DNA from: Gordonia otitidis NBRC 100426
GTDB lineage: Bacteria > Actinomycetota > Actinomycetes > Mycobacteriales > Mycobacteriaceae
Direction of reading: 5' to 3'
DNA: 64,000 nt
NCBI RefSeq assembly: GCF_000248075.1
Contig: NZ_BAFB01000239.1
Location: forward strand, 1-64,000
A program made the position numbers and the translations under genes. Within the stretch, counting starts at the first letter, position 1. Every line of letters begins with the position of its first letter. The notes under the pieces were generated by a model. That model did not search any database and had not been told where the DNA came from. It saw nothing but the letters and a program-made list of their open reading frames with translations. Of the stretch, positions 36,523 to 45,255 are shown piece after piece.

Positions 36523-37140
36523 ATGCCCTCACCTGTCCAACCGCCTCTGCCCGAGCACGTAGTCGCTCGGCGCACCGGACACGAGCATTTCGCCGTCGAC
36601 GGCACCGCATTGTCGTCGACACTCAGTGACTTCTGGACGTGGAGCGCGTCGGATCTTCTGTCGAACGCACTCCGCGGTCAGCTTGCGGAGTACATCGTCG
36701 GACTGGCGCTCGACTGCGTCGACGGAAAGCTTCGCCGGGAATGGGACGCCTTCGATCTCATGACGCGCGACAACATCGCGGTCGAAGTGAAGTCGACCGC
36801 GTATTTACAAACCTGGGGGACCACCAAGGCCTCATCGCGGCGATTCGATATCAGGGCAACAACTGGCTGGCATGCAGACTCCAACTCCTACAGCACAATT
36901 CGTCAGCGTCAAGCAGACGTGTACGTATTCTGTGTGCACACGTCGACCGATCGGCGCGTTGCCGATCCCCTGCAACTGGACCAATGGGACTTCTACGTCG
37001 TAGCGACCACGACGATCAACAAAGCCCTCCCCCAGCAACGCTCGATAGCGCTCTCGCAACTGACACCACGGCTCGGCGCCCACGCTGTCGGCTTCGGCGA
37101 GGTACGCGACGCAGTTCGAGCCGCGGTAGCCGGACGTTAG
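36523..37140 (+). CDS. PD-(D/E)XK nuclease-like protein
   Basis: A 205-residue protein of a family I recognise only as conserved actinobacterial. The segment RGQLAEYIVG (E56), WDAFDLM (D75) and IAVEVKSTAYLQTW (E88-x-K90) follows the helix-E / D / ExK order of PD-(D/E)XK nucleases. Many restriction enzymes and repair nucleases share that fold; no methyltransferase of a restriction pair is beside it. A DNA-cleaving role is inferred from the motif only. It lies 18 bp after gntR on the same strand. Confidence 0.6.
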   Translation: MPSPVQPPLPEHVVARRTGHEHFAVDGTALSSTLSDFWTWSASDLLSNALRGQLAEYIVGLALDCVDGKLRREWDAFDLMTRDNIAVEVKSTAYLQTWGTTKASSRRFDIRATTGWHADSNSYSTIRQRQADVYVFCVHTSTDRRVADPLQLDQWDFYVVATTTINKALPQQRSIALSQLTPRLGAHAVGFGEVRDAVRAAVAGR

Positions 37141-37207
37141 TCCCATCCGAATCTTCCGCCGTGTCGAACCCTGAGTAGAGAGCGCCGTGCCAATCAGGAG
37201 AAGACCA

Positions 37208-37615
37208 ATGAGAACAGCTCTACGCACGGCAGTCGTCGCCACGACGGCCGCCGCCGCATTCACCCTCACCGGTGCGCTGACCGGAGACGCTCACGCGGCA
37301 CCGCAGCAACCGTTTCCCAGCGGGCACTACAACGGGCAGCTGACCGGATGGTCGGCGCCTGCCAATGCCATCTGGTTCGGCAAGGACTTCAGCGGTGCGA
37401 CGGTCATCAACGACACGATTGCCGGCAAGATTGTCCCCGCAGATGTGTACCGCGCCAACTCGGTGGTCAATGGTCGGCCGGTCATCGTCGTCGATTATGC
37501 AAGATCGGGACTTCCCGGCATCCGTGATGAACTCACCTCTGACGGACGAGGCGGCTACAACGGCGTCGGCGTCGCAGGGAACACTCCGGCACTCACCTTC
37601 ACCCTTCGGCGGTAG
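37208..37615 (+). CDS. Small secreted protein of unknown function
   Basis: A 135-residue exported protein. It has a Sec signal peptide (RTALRTAVVATTAAAAFTL, then GDAHAAPQQ cleavage around residue 31). The mature part repeats short G/N-rich stretches (NGQLTGWSAPANAIWFG, GRGGYNGVGVAGNT). CAGGAGAAGACC gives a good ribosome-binding site for ATG 37208; an in-frame start 21 bp earlier would lie before it. No family recognised. Confidence 0.65.
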   Translation: MRTALRTAVVATTAAAAFTLTGALTGDAHAAPQQPFPSGHYNGQLTGWSAPANAIWFGKDFSGATVINDTIAGKIVPADVYRANSVVNGRPVIVVDYARSGLPGIRDELTSDGRGGYNGVGVAGNTPALTFTLRR

Positions 37616-37690
37616 TCACTGCGACGCGCGGAAGCACTCGACGATCAGCGCCACATGATCCGTCGTCGACCTCCGCGAATCCGCATGCGT

Positions 37691-38062
37691 TCAAGGTCGC
37701 TCGGAGAGACCGGATTGTTCACCGCCGGAGCTCGAACCATGCTCGGCCCCTCCGACATTGACGAGGACAACGCCGACAATGATGAGTCCGATGCCGACGA
37801 TGGCGACACCAGACAGCGACTCGCCGAAGATCACGACTCCGAGCACCGCGACGACCGTCGTCCCCACCGCCGCCCAGATGGCGTACCCGGTGCTGACGGG
37901 TAGTCCGCGGTTGAGGGCCAACCCGAGCAAGACGAAGCTCAGCAGGTAGCCGATCACGACGAAAATCGACGGGGTCAGCTTGGTGAAACCCTCGGACGCC
38001 TTGAGCGACATCGTCGCGACCACCTCGCTGAGAATGGCGCCGATGAGCAGAACATATGCCAT
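37691..38062 (-). CDS. SMR-family multidrug transporter
   Basis: A 123-residue four-helix EmrE/Mmr-like pump. The opening AYVLLIGAILSEVVATMSLKASEGF holds the essential membrane glutamate (E14), and AYAIWAAVGT-like GYAIWAAVGTTVVAVLGV plus VGIGLIIVGVVLVN complete the family fold. It exports cationic drugs using protons. ATG 38062 has AGGA seven bases upstream; a GTG directly before it is also possible. Confidence 0.88.
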   Translation of the reverse strand: MAYVLLIGAILSEVVATMSLKASEGFTKLTPSIFVVIGYLLSFVLLGLALNRGLPVSTGYAIWAAVGTTVVAVLGVVIFGESLSGVAIVGIGLIIVGVVLVNVGGAEHGSSSGGEQSGLSERP

Positions 38063-38214
38063 CACGTCATCCTCACGGAGAACACTCTAGACGGCAGCGC
38101 CTCCCATCACGCGTGTCGGCTTCGACGTCAGGACAGACGCGACGCCCAGGTGTCGGAGTCGAACGGCCATTTGTCGAGGCAACCCTCCGGGCGCTTGAGG
38201 GACGCACCACGTGT

Positions 38215-38826
38215 TCATCGGGACTCGATACGTCGAGCGACAATCGCGCCATGGGGGCGCGCGTCGAACTCTTTCCTTGAATGGGTTTCGACGATCACGA
38301 ATCCCGCTGCTCTTATCAGCTCGCTCAGCGCGTCCGTTGGCCACCGATACGCTCGTATCACCCGATGCTCGAACGCCTCCACATGCTCCGACTCGAAAAA
38401 GCCGACGAGGAGTCCGCCGCCTGGACGCAAGACACGAGCGAACTCAGCCAAGACGCCCGGGAGCTCCTCCGGCTCGTGATGGATCGTCGTATACCACGCG
38501 AGAATTCCACCGAGAGAACCGGTTTCAACGTCGATGTCGCTGAAGTCGCCGACATCAAAGGTGAGCTCAGGATATGTGGACCGCGCATGGTCGACGAACT
38601 CCGGTACCAGGTCGACTCCCTGCACATCGCATCCCTGCCGCGCCAGGAAGCGAGACCACTGTCCGGGCCCGCACCCGGCGTCGAGCACGGTACCGATCAG
38701 GCCTCCGGCCCACGCAGCTACAAGTGATCGGTCCGCCGGATGCGTGTGCTCGATCGAACCGAAGGCATCGACATACTCCGCGGACAGGGCGGAGTACGAG
38801 GTTCTGAGCGCGCTGTGGTCCGTCAC
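38215..38826 (-). CDS. Class I SAM-dependent methyltransferase
   Basis: A 203-residue methyltransferase. The SAM-binding motif I VLDAGCGPGQWSRFLARQG is near residue 49, followed by an acidic second strand end (VQGVDLVPEF), FDVGDFSDID and RVLRPGGGLLVGFFE (post-I and IV). The substrate cannot be told. It stands alone at the left end of the accessory stretch. Confidence 0.85.
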   Translation of the reverse strand: MTDHSALRTSYSALSAEYVDAFGSIEHTHPADRSLVAAWAGGLIGTVLDAGCGPGQWSRFLARQGCDVQGVDLVPEFVDHARSTYPELTFDVGDFSDIDVETGSLGGILAWYTTIHHEPEELPGVLAEFARVLRPGGGLLVGFFESEHVEAFEHRVIRAYRWPTDALSELIRAAGFVIVETHSRKEFDARPHGAIVARRIESR

Positions 38827-38987
38827 GACGGCAGCCTACCGATGCGGGTACGACGCCGGGTCAGCGGTCGATAGCGTTCCGTGTCTTTGACAGGGTTGAG
38901 GTCGACTTCGCCATCACGGTTGGGGCGGCTATAGCTGGCGGCGCAGCGATGGCGGGTGCAGAACCCGCGACGGGATGACCTGCGAAG

Positions 38988-39731
38988 ATGTTCAGAAAAG
39001 CCACGGGATCAGCATTGACAAGCCGAAAGAGGATGAGCGACGTGGGAGATGGCGCACTAGAAGCGCTTCCGCAACGAATTCAGGCGGGCGGAATCACCGC
39101 CTTGATCGCAGTTGGGGGCGTGACCGCTTACGGGGGTGAGGACTTCACGAGTGCGTCCCCTTCGCTGGATCTAGCGAAGATCGCATCGGCCCAGGCGCCT
39201 ACCGAATACGCGCGCGTGCCTGACGCGGAACACAAGACAGCAATGGCGCAGATCGCTGCGCAACCCGTCCCGCCGGGATACGAGGTACACCCGTCGAGTT
39301 GCGCACCGCAGCCGGCCGCGGTCCCCCAATCGACGATGTCGAACATGAAGGTGGTGGCCTTTCGTTCAAGGACCGCGATCATGTCGTTGGTCGGTTACGA
39401 CGCCGGCGCGGGTAAGACGTTCGATGTTGGGCAGTGTGCGGATACCACGATCATCGGTCCGGATGGCTTCGAGGTCATGACTGTGCCAACAGACAAATTG
39501 GACATCCCCGGTGCGGACAGGACGCGAGGGTCACAATCTGTGGTTCGCGAGAAGGTCGACAGTCAAGCCTTCAGCCAATACACCTACGTCGCGCAGGTGG
39601 CAGAGCGCTACCGAGTCGTCGTGTTTCTGACGCCACTGCTCAATGAGCGGAGTGAGCGGGTACTTCCGGTAGCTCCCGCGCATGCTCGTGACCTCCTGCG
39701 TAGTGCGGTCGCGCAGCTAGTACCGTCGTAA
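38988..39731 (+). CDS. Hypothetical protein, possible cell-envelope protein
   Basis: A 247-residue protein I do not recognise. The N-terminal third contains the hydrophobic, glycine-rich GGITALIAVGGVTAYGG, which could be a membrane anchor. The rest is soluble: a PPGYEVHPSSCAPQP stretch and AQVAERYRVVVFLTPLLNE. The C-terminal part resembles sensor-like exported domains of mycobacterial lipoproteins, but only loosely. Start uncertain: ATG 38988, or ATG 39033, which gives a more acidic N-terminus. It is followed after 23 bp by the next hypothetical gene. Confidence 0.5.
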   Translation: MFRKATGSALTSRKRMSDVGDGALEALPQRIQAGGITALIAVGGVTAYGGEDFTSASPSLDLAKIASAQAPTEYARVPDAEHKTAMAQIAAQPVPPGYEVHPSSCAPQPAAVPQSTMSNMKVVAFRSRTAIMSLVGYDAGAGKTFDVGQCADTTIIGPDGFEVMTVPTDKLDIPGADRTRGSQSVVREKVDSQAFSQYTYVAQVAERYRVVVFLTPLLNERSERVLPVAPAHARDLLRSAVAQLVPS

Positions 39732-39754
39732 GTCCGTTGATTGGGGGGTTTCTC

Positions 39755-40543
39755 GTGAACGTCGATGAGATTCGCAGGTCTTTCTACGGGACGTGGCACG
39801 CGACCTATCTAGAACTCGACGAGCTGACCGCCCAGGAGGTGCAAGACCTGCCCACGATCTGGCGTGAGTTGGTCGCCTCCGGCGATGAAGCGGGTGGTGC
39901 TGTCGCCTCGCTGTGGCGGCAGTTGTGCCCTCGTCTTACTCGCGTCGCGGACTTCCTGGAGGAGAACCTGATTCAGGTCGGGTTGTCACGGATGACGACT
40001 CCGCATTATGTGGTCCGAGACTTCCAACTTGGCGACCGTGCGGGTTACGACACCACCGACATCGCGCTGGTGTACATCACTCGGGATCTAGACCACGTCG
40101 TGCCATTCAACGCGTGGATCGGACGCCAACCGTTTCGACAAGAGTTGCCTGCGTGGTGGGGTTCGGTCCAGTCGGTGTTGGGCGATCTCGCCACTGAGTT
40201 CCACGACGGCTTCATGCTCGACGCCTGGAACCAGGGACTCCTAGCGATTCCGGACATGCCGACAATGTCCGAGCTATGGATCGACTACGTCGACCCCGAT
40301 GCGGAGATGATGTACGTCCACCGCGAGGGCGACTACCAGGCCGCGGTGCCGCGCGATCAATGGCCGGACTTCTCGCAACTGCGGGTCATCGCTGAAAGCA
40401 CGACTAACCGAGCGTGGGCGGTCGACCAGCGACGAGCCGACAACACCGGCTGGGGCGACGGCGCCGACACTCTCGCTCCCATCAGCGATCTCGCGCATTC
40501 GATCGAGGACATGCTGTGCGAACTCATGATCCCTTGGACGTAG
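39755..40543 (+). CDS. Hypothetical protein, paralogue of the broken gene at 40832
   Basis: A 262-residue soluble protein starting at GTG 39755 after a GGGGGG ribosome-binding tract. I find no known domain. Segments shared with the following degenerate gene are LPTIW...LWRQLCPRLTRVADFLEENL..VGLSRM, then PFRQELPAWWGSVQSVLGDLA and EFHDGFM. The tryptophan-rich, acidic look and the tandem paralogue layout are reminiscent of immunity-protein arrays in toxin loci, but no toxin gene lies beside it, so this is only a suggestion. Confidence 0.6.
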   Translation: MNVDEIRRSFYGTWHATYLELDELTAQEVQDLPTIWRELVASGDEAGGAVASLWRQLCPRLTRVADFLEENLIQVGLSRMTTPHYVVRDFQLGDRAGYDTTDIALVYITRDLDHVVPFNAWIGRQPFRQELPAWWGSVQSVLGDLATEFHDGFMLDAWNQGLLAIPDMPTMSELWIDYVDPDAEMMYVHREGDYQAAVPRDQWPDFSQLRVIAESTTNRAWAVDQRRADNTGWGDGADTLAPISDLAHSIEDMLCELMIPWT

Positions 40544-40831
40544 TCACGAAGGACTGAGGAGTAACCACTTGAATCGGAGCCTCAACCGTTTGGGGCGTCC
40601 CTGCGCCGGGTAATCTCCACACCATCACCCCAGCGCGCCGTACCCACCACGACCCAGCCACCGACGGCGATTTCGCGGAGGTCCGCGCGTCTGTCGCCGT
40701 CGATCACGGCTGGCCATCGACCCCGCGCTGCTGGGGCTTTCCCCGTCGAACACCTTGACGCAACAACGCAGGGTGACTATGACCTGGCCGGATAGCATCG
40801 GCGATCAACGGAAGTCGCGAGGGATGAGGCA
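40544..40831. other. Intergenic spacer without a visible gene
   Basis: These 288 bases between the intact gene and its broken paralogue show no frame with a convincing start, no strong hairpin and no RNA-like fold that I can recognise. Confidence 0.4.
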
Positions 40832-41325
40832 ATGGAGCTAAGCGAAATTCGTGAGTACTTCAGCGGTGCGCACGGTGCGGAGTATCTGACGATAGGCGAT
40901 CTCACAGACAGGGAACGCTAGACTCTTCCGCAGTTGTGGTCGGCGGCATTGGTGTTGCAGGACGAGGAGATCGGGTCATTTATGGCCGCGCATTGGCGTC
41001 GTGTGTGCCCGAGCATGCCCCGACTCGCGGATTACCTCAAACAACATTTGCTGCACGTCGGATTGGCTCGGATCAACGAGCCATACCATTACGTCCGAGC
41101 GGTCCAGGACGGACCGCAACCAGAGGCCGAGCGACACCAGTCGGAGATTGCGCTTGCCTATCTGATCCCGGACCCGCGGGAGGGGGTGCATCGGCCGTTC
41201 TATTCGTGTTTCGGTCGCAAGCCCTTCGGTGGGCAGCGCCCGAGCTGGTGGCCAGCTGTCGAAGCCGTACTCGGGACGTTGGCCACCAATTTGCATGACG
41301 GCTTCATGGAGCAGTTCTGGGGGTC
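40832..41325 (+). pseudogene. Degenerate paralogue of the 39755 gene (amber stop, 3' end lost)
   Basis: A frame beginning MELSEIREYFSGAHGAEYL is collinear with the intact gene at 39755 (NVDEIRRSFYGTWHATYLEL). It breaks at TAG 40919-40921, exactly where the paralogue has CAG for glutamine in LTAQEVQDLP; a single C-to-T change explains it. After the stop the same frame continues LWSAALVLQDEEI, LADYLKQHLLHVGLARI and SWWPAVEAVLGTLATNLHDGFM. Similarity ends near 41325, where a resolvase fragment on the other strand begins, so the 3' end is missing. This is a decayed tandem copy. Confidence 0.8.
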
Positions 41326-41489
41326 CCCACTGAGACCCCAACTCCGCTGGCGATCTCGCGGGTCGACTCGTCGCGGTCGCAGCGGGAGAGGATCGCCGCG
41401 CGCTTGTCGTCGTCGACGACGCTCGGCCGACCACCGACCTTGCCGCGGCGACGCGCCGCCTCCAGGCCACTGCGGGTCTTGCGGACGAT
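41319..41489 (-). pseudogene. Serine recombinase (resolvase) C-terminal remnant
   Basis: On the minus strand the residues RKTRSGLEAARRRGKVGG, RPSVVDDDKRAAIL and ESTREIASGVGVSVGT match the hinge and helix-turn-helix end of Hin/Tn3-type serine recombinases. The catalytic N-terminal domain with its serine is absent, and the frame dies after VGT. It abuts the 3' break of the degenerate paralogue, suggesting a past insertion or recombination there. Confidence 0.75.
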
Positions 41490-41640
41490 GTCGCCGTTCG
41501 TTGATCGGTCATTGGTCGTCGGAACTCCGTGGCACAGTATATCCGTGGCCATACGGAACGACGGTAAAGATCCGGTTGACCTCGCGCGGCACTATGACCT
41601 GTGGAATTCCCCGCGACACTTCTGCTGAAAGCATTGGATA

Positions 41641-42199
41641 CCCGAGGCTGAGAGTGACGATCCCAAGGAGCTCGCCGCCTACTGGGTAACCCTCCGCAAA
41701 GAAGCGAATAGTGGTGTCGTCCCGAGGAAGGCGATCAACGCAACGCGAGGCGTGATCGCTGAGAAGACCGGTGGACACTGGATTCCTCGTTACTACGCAG
41801 TCTCAGTCGCGGGCACCGGCGAGGCCACGCCGATCACAGGTCGTACCGTGCTGTTTGAGGGTGTTGAATGCGCCGGGCAAGCGAGAACGTACGCGGCCCC
41901 GACGCGACAATTCGTGGTCGAACGACACCGAGCTTCGCAGACAGACAGTCGCGCACTTCGGAACCGCCTGTGCGTACTACGGATTGGACGTCCCGCAGAT
42001 CATCGAGGCTGCTCACCTCGTCGCCGATTCGCAAGGTGGTGCAGCGAGCGTCGACAGTATGCGCCCCATGTGCCCGAGTCATCATCGCGCCTACGACGCG
42101 GGACTCTTGGTCTGGGATGCGGCTGGGGGTCGGTTCGAGCCTGCGCCGGGCGCCGCCCAGGTAGCACCTCTCCGCGCCGGCAGTAGTGCTGTCCAGTAG
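41641..42199 (+). pseudogene. Frameshifted HNH endonuclease remnant
   Basis: Two frames carry one gene-like product. The first, from about 41641, reads YWVTLRKEANSGV and EKTGGHWIPRYY up to about 41890. The second (ending at TAG 42199) reads AHFGTACAYYGLDVPQII, EAAHLVADSQGG and MRPMCPSHHRAYDAGL, where AAH, the N/S loop and CPSHH..YDAG form the HNH-type beta-beta-alpha metal motif. The join needs a frameshift around 41890 and no start is obvious, so I treat it as broken. McrA-like restriction nucleases end in similar modules. Confidence 0.55.
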
Positions 42200-42372
42200 G
42201 GGGCATAAATGCCAACAGAACACCGAACGAATCTTCCGAAACTCAATGAACCGGACCGACGCTAGTCACACCACCCTTACTGGGTAGCTGGCGCCCCGGA
42301 GGGCTCGCACGTGTCGCGCGAGCCTCTTCGAAGTAGAGCTTGACGTCGCACCTGCGGGCTATCGTTCCAGCT

Positions 42373-43713
42373 ATGGACAGCACACGCGCCGAAGAGTTTG
42401 ACCGAGCTGTATTCGAGTGGGCGGCTCGATATAACGGGTACACACGTATTTCCGGTAGTCCCGAAAGACTCATCACTGTGCTGCGGCCGCTAGTCGAGGT
42501 ATATGACCGCGACGGCGAGATTCCGGAGTGGGCAGGTATCGATCTCTTAAGAGGGTGGGCGTTCTACCTCGCGCGTGAATGGCGTTTCTGCGGGTACGGG
42601 CGGCCGTTCACAGAGGACTACCCACAGGTGCGTGACATCGCAGCAGCAGTCAATGCGCGAAGCGATGCGACAGCAGAGGACGTGTGCCTAGCGCTGCCTG
42701 GCTTCGAGCGGCGTTACGCCACAGGCGCGACAGGCATCTTCACCACCGAACCCATGATCACCCGTGCGCTCGCCGCCGAAATCCGGCACGATCCAAAGCG
42801 ACTTCTCGACCGCCTCGCCCGAGACTTGCCCGACGATGCTGCGTTTCTCGAAGTTGAACGAGTCGAATCCGAGAGCACCGCCCGCCTCGACATCGTCTTG
42901 CACCTCGACGAAGGCCTGACGATCGGGATCGAGGCGAAGCTCGACCACGAACTTTCCGACGCGCAGATGTCCAAGCAACTCCGCGCCGTCGACTATCTCT
43001 TCCTGCTGGTGCTCGACAAGGCCGACGCCGGAGTCTACGAGGAACACGTTCAAGGCGTACTCACCTGGACCGAGGCCATCAGTTGTTTCACGGCTCCTCG
43101 GTTGCGCCTAGAAGATATTGAGGCTGTGCCCGCCCAGAAGGTAGCTGTTGAGCGAATGTTGAGGCCGCTCGCACAGTCACTCGGCGAGCAATTCGGACCC
43201 GAGTGGAAGGTCGCGGTCGGCCGGGGCGGAAGCGGGATGTCGGCAATCACGGTCTGGAGCCCACACCTGCCCGACAGCCGACGTCTGCGTGGACAGATCC
43301 AGGTAGTCGGGCGCGGCATGCCCGAGAACTCGGAGGACCTTGAGTTCGAGTTCCACGTCGGCATCGAGACCAGGCCGACGGCCGCGGATTTCCCCGCCGC
43401 CAATACGGCAGACGTCGCGCCGGGGTGGCTAAACCATCTGATAGTCCTTCGCGACGAGGTGATCCAAGGTGACCTCGCGCGATTCCGCCTCCGACAAGGT
43501 CGAGCTGGCAATGGCCGACAGGGCGTCGGGAAGAACAAGCTACCGCTCGTCAAAAAGTTCCTGCCGGATGATCCGTGGCTCGCGCAGGGATACTTCGATT
43601 GGTCGCTCGGTCCCAAGTCGGAGCCGACCACGCCGGATGAGCTTGAGAACCTCGCGAACTGTGCCCAGCAACTCTTCGTTCAGTGGTACTCCGCCTCGAC
43701 TAACGCTGACTGA
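42373..43713 (+). CDS. PD-(D/E)XK nuclease-like protein of unknown system
   Basis: A 446-residue protein. The region ARLDIVLHLDEGLTIGIEAK, followed by LDHELSDAQMSKQL, has D173, E187-x-K189 and a downstream glutamine (Q198) in the order of PD-(D/E)XK nucleases such as the PDDEXK_4-like group. The N-terminal 160 residues and the C-terminal 240 are unknown; the latter reads FHVGIETRPTAADF and may be a sensing or structural domain. It is followed, 79 bp later, by a metallopeptidase-like gene of lower GC. Together they resemble an accessory defence pair; no homologue is known to me. Confidence 0.6.
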   Translation: MDSTRAEEFDRAVFEWAARYNGYTRISGSPERLITVLRPLVEVYDRDGEIPEWAGIDLLRGWAFYLAREWRFCGYGRPFTEDYPQVRDIAAAVNARSDATAEDVCLALPGFERRYATGATGIFTTEPMITRALAAEIRHDPKRLLDRLARDLPDDAAFLEVERVESESTARLDIVLHLDEGLTIGIEAKLDHELSDAQMSKQLRAVDYLFLLVLDKADAGVYEEHVQGVLTWTEAISCFTAPRLRLEDIEAVPAQKVAVERMLRPLAQSLGEQFGPEWKVAVGRGGSGMSAITVWSPHLPDSRRLRGQIQVVGRGMPENSEDLEFEFHVGIETRPTAADFPAANTADVAPGWLNHLIVLRDEVIQGDLARFRLRQGRAGNGRQGVGKNKLPLVKKFLPDDPWLAQGYFDWSLGPKSEPTTPDELENLANCAQQLFVQWYSASTNAD

Positions 43714-43792
43714 CGCGCTGAACGGGTACGCGATGGTTGCATGCAATTTGATCGCTTCTACTGTGAGATTCAGCAAAAGGGGATGGTGCAAC

Positions 43793-44971
43793 ATGGCCAG
43801 AAGGTCGAAACCGACACGGACACGCAAGAAAACCCGGTCGCGTGCAAGGCGCGGTTATGAAGACTCGGTCAACTTTCACGCGCTTTCAGCGACACTGCCG
43901 AGCTTCCACGACACCGCGACTCGATTGAATGCAGAGGTATGGGCCCAGATTCAGAAAACCCTCGCTAAGTACGCAGATCCACAGATTGCCAGTGAGATCA
44001 AGGTACCGTACCTAGGGGTTGCAACGTCGGTAACCCAGAAATTCAACGCGTCTATCAGAGATCCATGGCAGGATGGATCGTCCAACGCCATATTTAGTGA
44101 GGATATGTATGTAGTTGCAGATTCGGTCTCTCTTCTATTTTATATCATAGAAAGCTCGTTAGGCGCAATAGGCCGTTCCGATTTGATACGTGGCGGAGTC
44201 GCCGTCCGACGTAGTGTTTCAGGGTTTGCTCGGGCGAATAAGTTCGCCGATCCGGCCCCGCCGCTGGAAGTTCTCAGTCATATCCGGTCCGAACAGACCT
44301 CTCACCCGAATGATCGAACGCTCCCGATGGCGGCTGTTAATGAGGTTATACGGAGGTTTGATGAGCCGCATTTTTCTCGTTCTAAGACTAATTCAATCGT
44401 TGGGCTTGTTCGCTTTTTGGTTGCTGGTCACGAGTTAAGCCACCACTTGCTGGGCCACTTATCCGATGCTATTGCTACCCCGCCTAACGAAAGCAGGAGA
44501 TTTGCAGAATCTGTTGTAGATGATCACTTATTGGGCTATTCAGATATGCGAGTTTCTAGAAATAGAGAAGTTCAATCGGATGTTCTCGCGGCGCATCTCA
44601 TTTGGAAGTGCCTGCAACCGACGGTTAGGTCCGCTGATGATCGATTAGAGACGTTCTCTGATCTCTACTATTCCACTGTGGTGCTGATGACTTGCTTAGA
44701 GGAAATATCTGGCGCCGCCCCCAGTTTTGACCCAGAGGATCGACATGCTCATCCGCCGCCCTTGGTTCGTCAAGAAATCATCAAACACGCTTTAACTAAT
44801 ATGTGCGGTCTGCGGCGGGACGATGTTTACCGCCGCGCCGTGACCTTCGAGTCTATTCAGATTATAGCTTTTCAGAACATCGCCCGTAAGGCTCGGGGCG
44901 AGGCATACGAACCGTACGTTTGGTTACCGATGTTCGACGATCCGCCTCTGACGAAAGAGACGCACGACTGA
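43793..44971 (+). CDS. HExxH metallopeptidase-like protein, TTA-rich
   Basis: A 392-residue protein with a very basic N-terminus (RRSKPTRTRKKTRSRARRG). Residues 211-220 hold AGHELSHHLL, an HExxH zinc site, and REVQSDVLAAHL about 45 residues on (E259, D263) supplies the third ligand in the ExxxD form seen in gluzincin-type peptidases. Base use differs sharply from its neighbours: it is AT-richer and contains at least six TTA leucine codons, one within the HExxH site itself. This points to horizontal transfer. AAAAGGGGA precedes ATG 43793. No known family; function not assigned. Confidence 0.6.
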   Translation: MARRSKPTRTRKKTRSRARRGYEDSVNFHALSATLPSFHDTATRLNAEVWAQIQKTLAKYADPQIASEIKVPYLGVATSVTQKFNASIRDPWQDGSSNAIFSEDMYVVADSVSLLFYIIESSLGAIGRSDLIRGGVAVRRSVSGFARANKFADPAPPLEVLSHIRSEQTSHPNDRTLPMAAVNEVIRRFDEPHFSRSKTNSIVGLVRFLVAGHELSHHLLGHLSDAIATPPNESRRFAESVVDDHLLGYSDMRVSRNREVQSDVLAAHLIWKCLQPTVRSADDRLETFSDLYYSTVVLMTCLEEISGAAPSFDPEDRHAHPPPLVRQEIIKHALTNMCGLRRDDVYRRAVTFESIQIIAFQNIARKARGEAYEPYVWLPMFDDPPLTKETHD

Positions 44972-45255
44972 AAGAACCGCGTATGCGGGCCGCCTGTCAA
45001 CGGCATGCTTGGGGTCCTTCAACTAGCCAAGATCCCTGGTCAGCTAGCTACGTCGTAATATGCCGACTTTTATCAGAGCCTACATTTCGCGCGCGCTTCG
45101 CAAAAGCAGGACGCTACTCATCCGCGACAGCGACTCAGAAGCTGAGTGCCGACCTGAAGTGCAAACAAGGCGAGAATCGCGAGGAACGGGTGCAAACTGA
45201 TGCAAAGTCGGATGAGAAACTGCAATGCGGAATGGGAACCTACAGCAAACAACCA
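44972..45255. other. Spacer between the accessory genes and dnaB
   Basis: This 284-bp stretch lies between the convergent metallopeptidase-like gene and dnaB. No gene is seen. I find no clear stem with a T-run, so how either transcript ends is not visible. Confidence 0.4.

Noticed and set aside
41509-41778. A minus-strand 89-residue protein beside the resolvase scar
   Set aside because: No family and no RBS; part of a decayed stretch, so I do not call it a gene.
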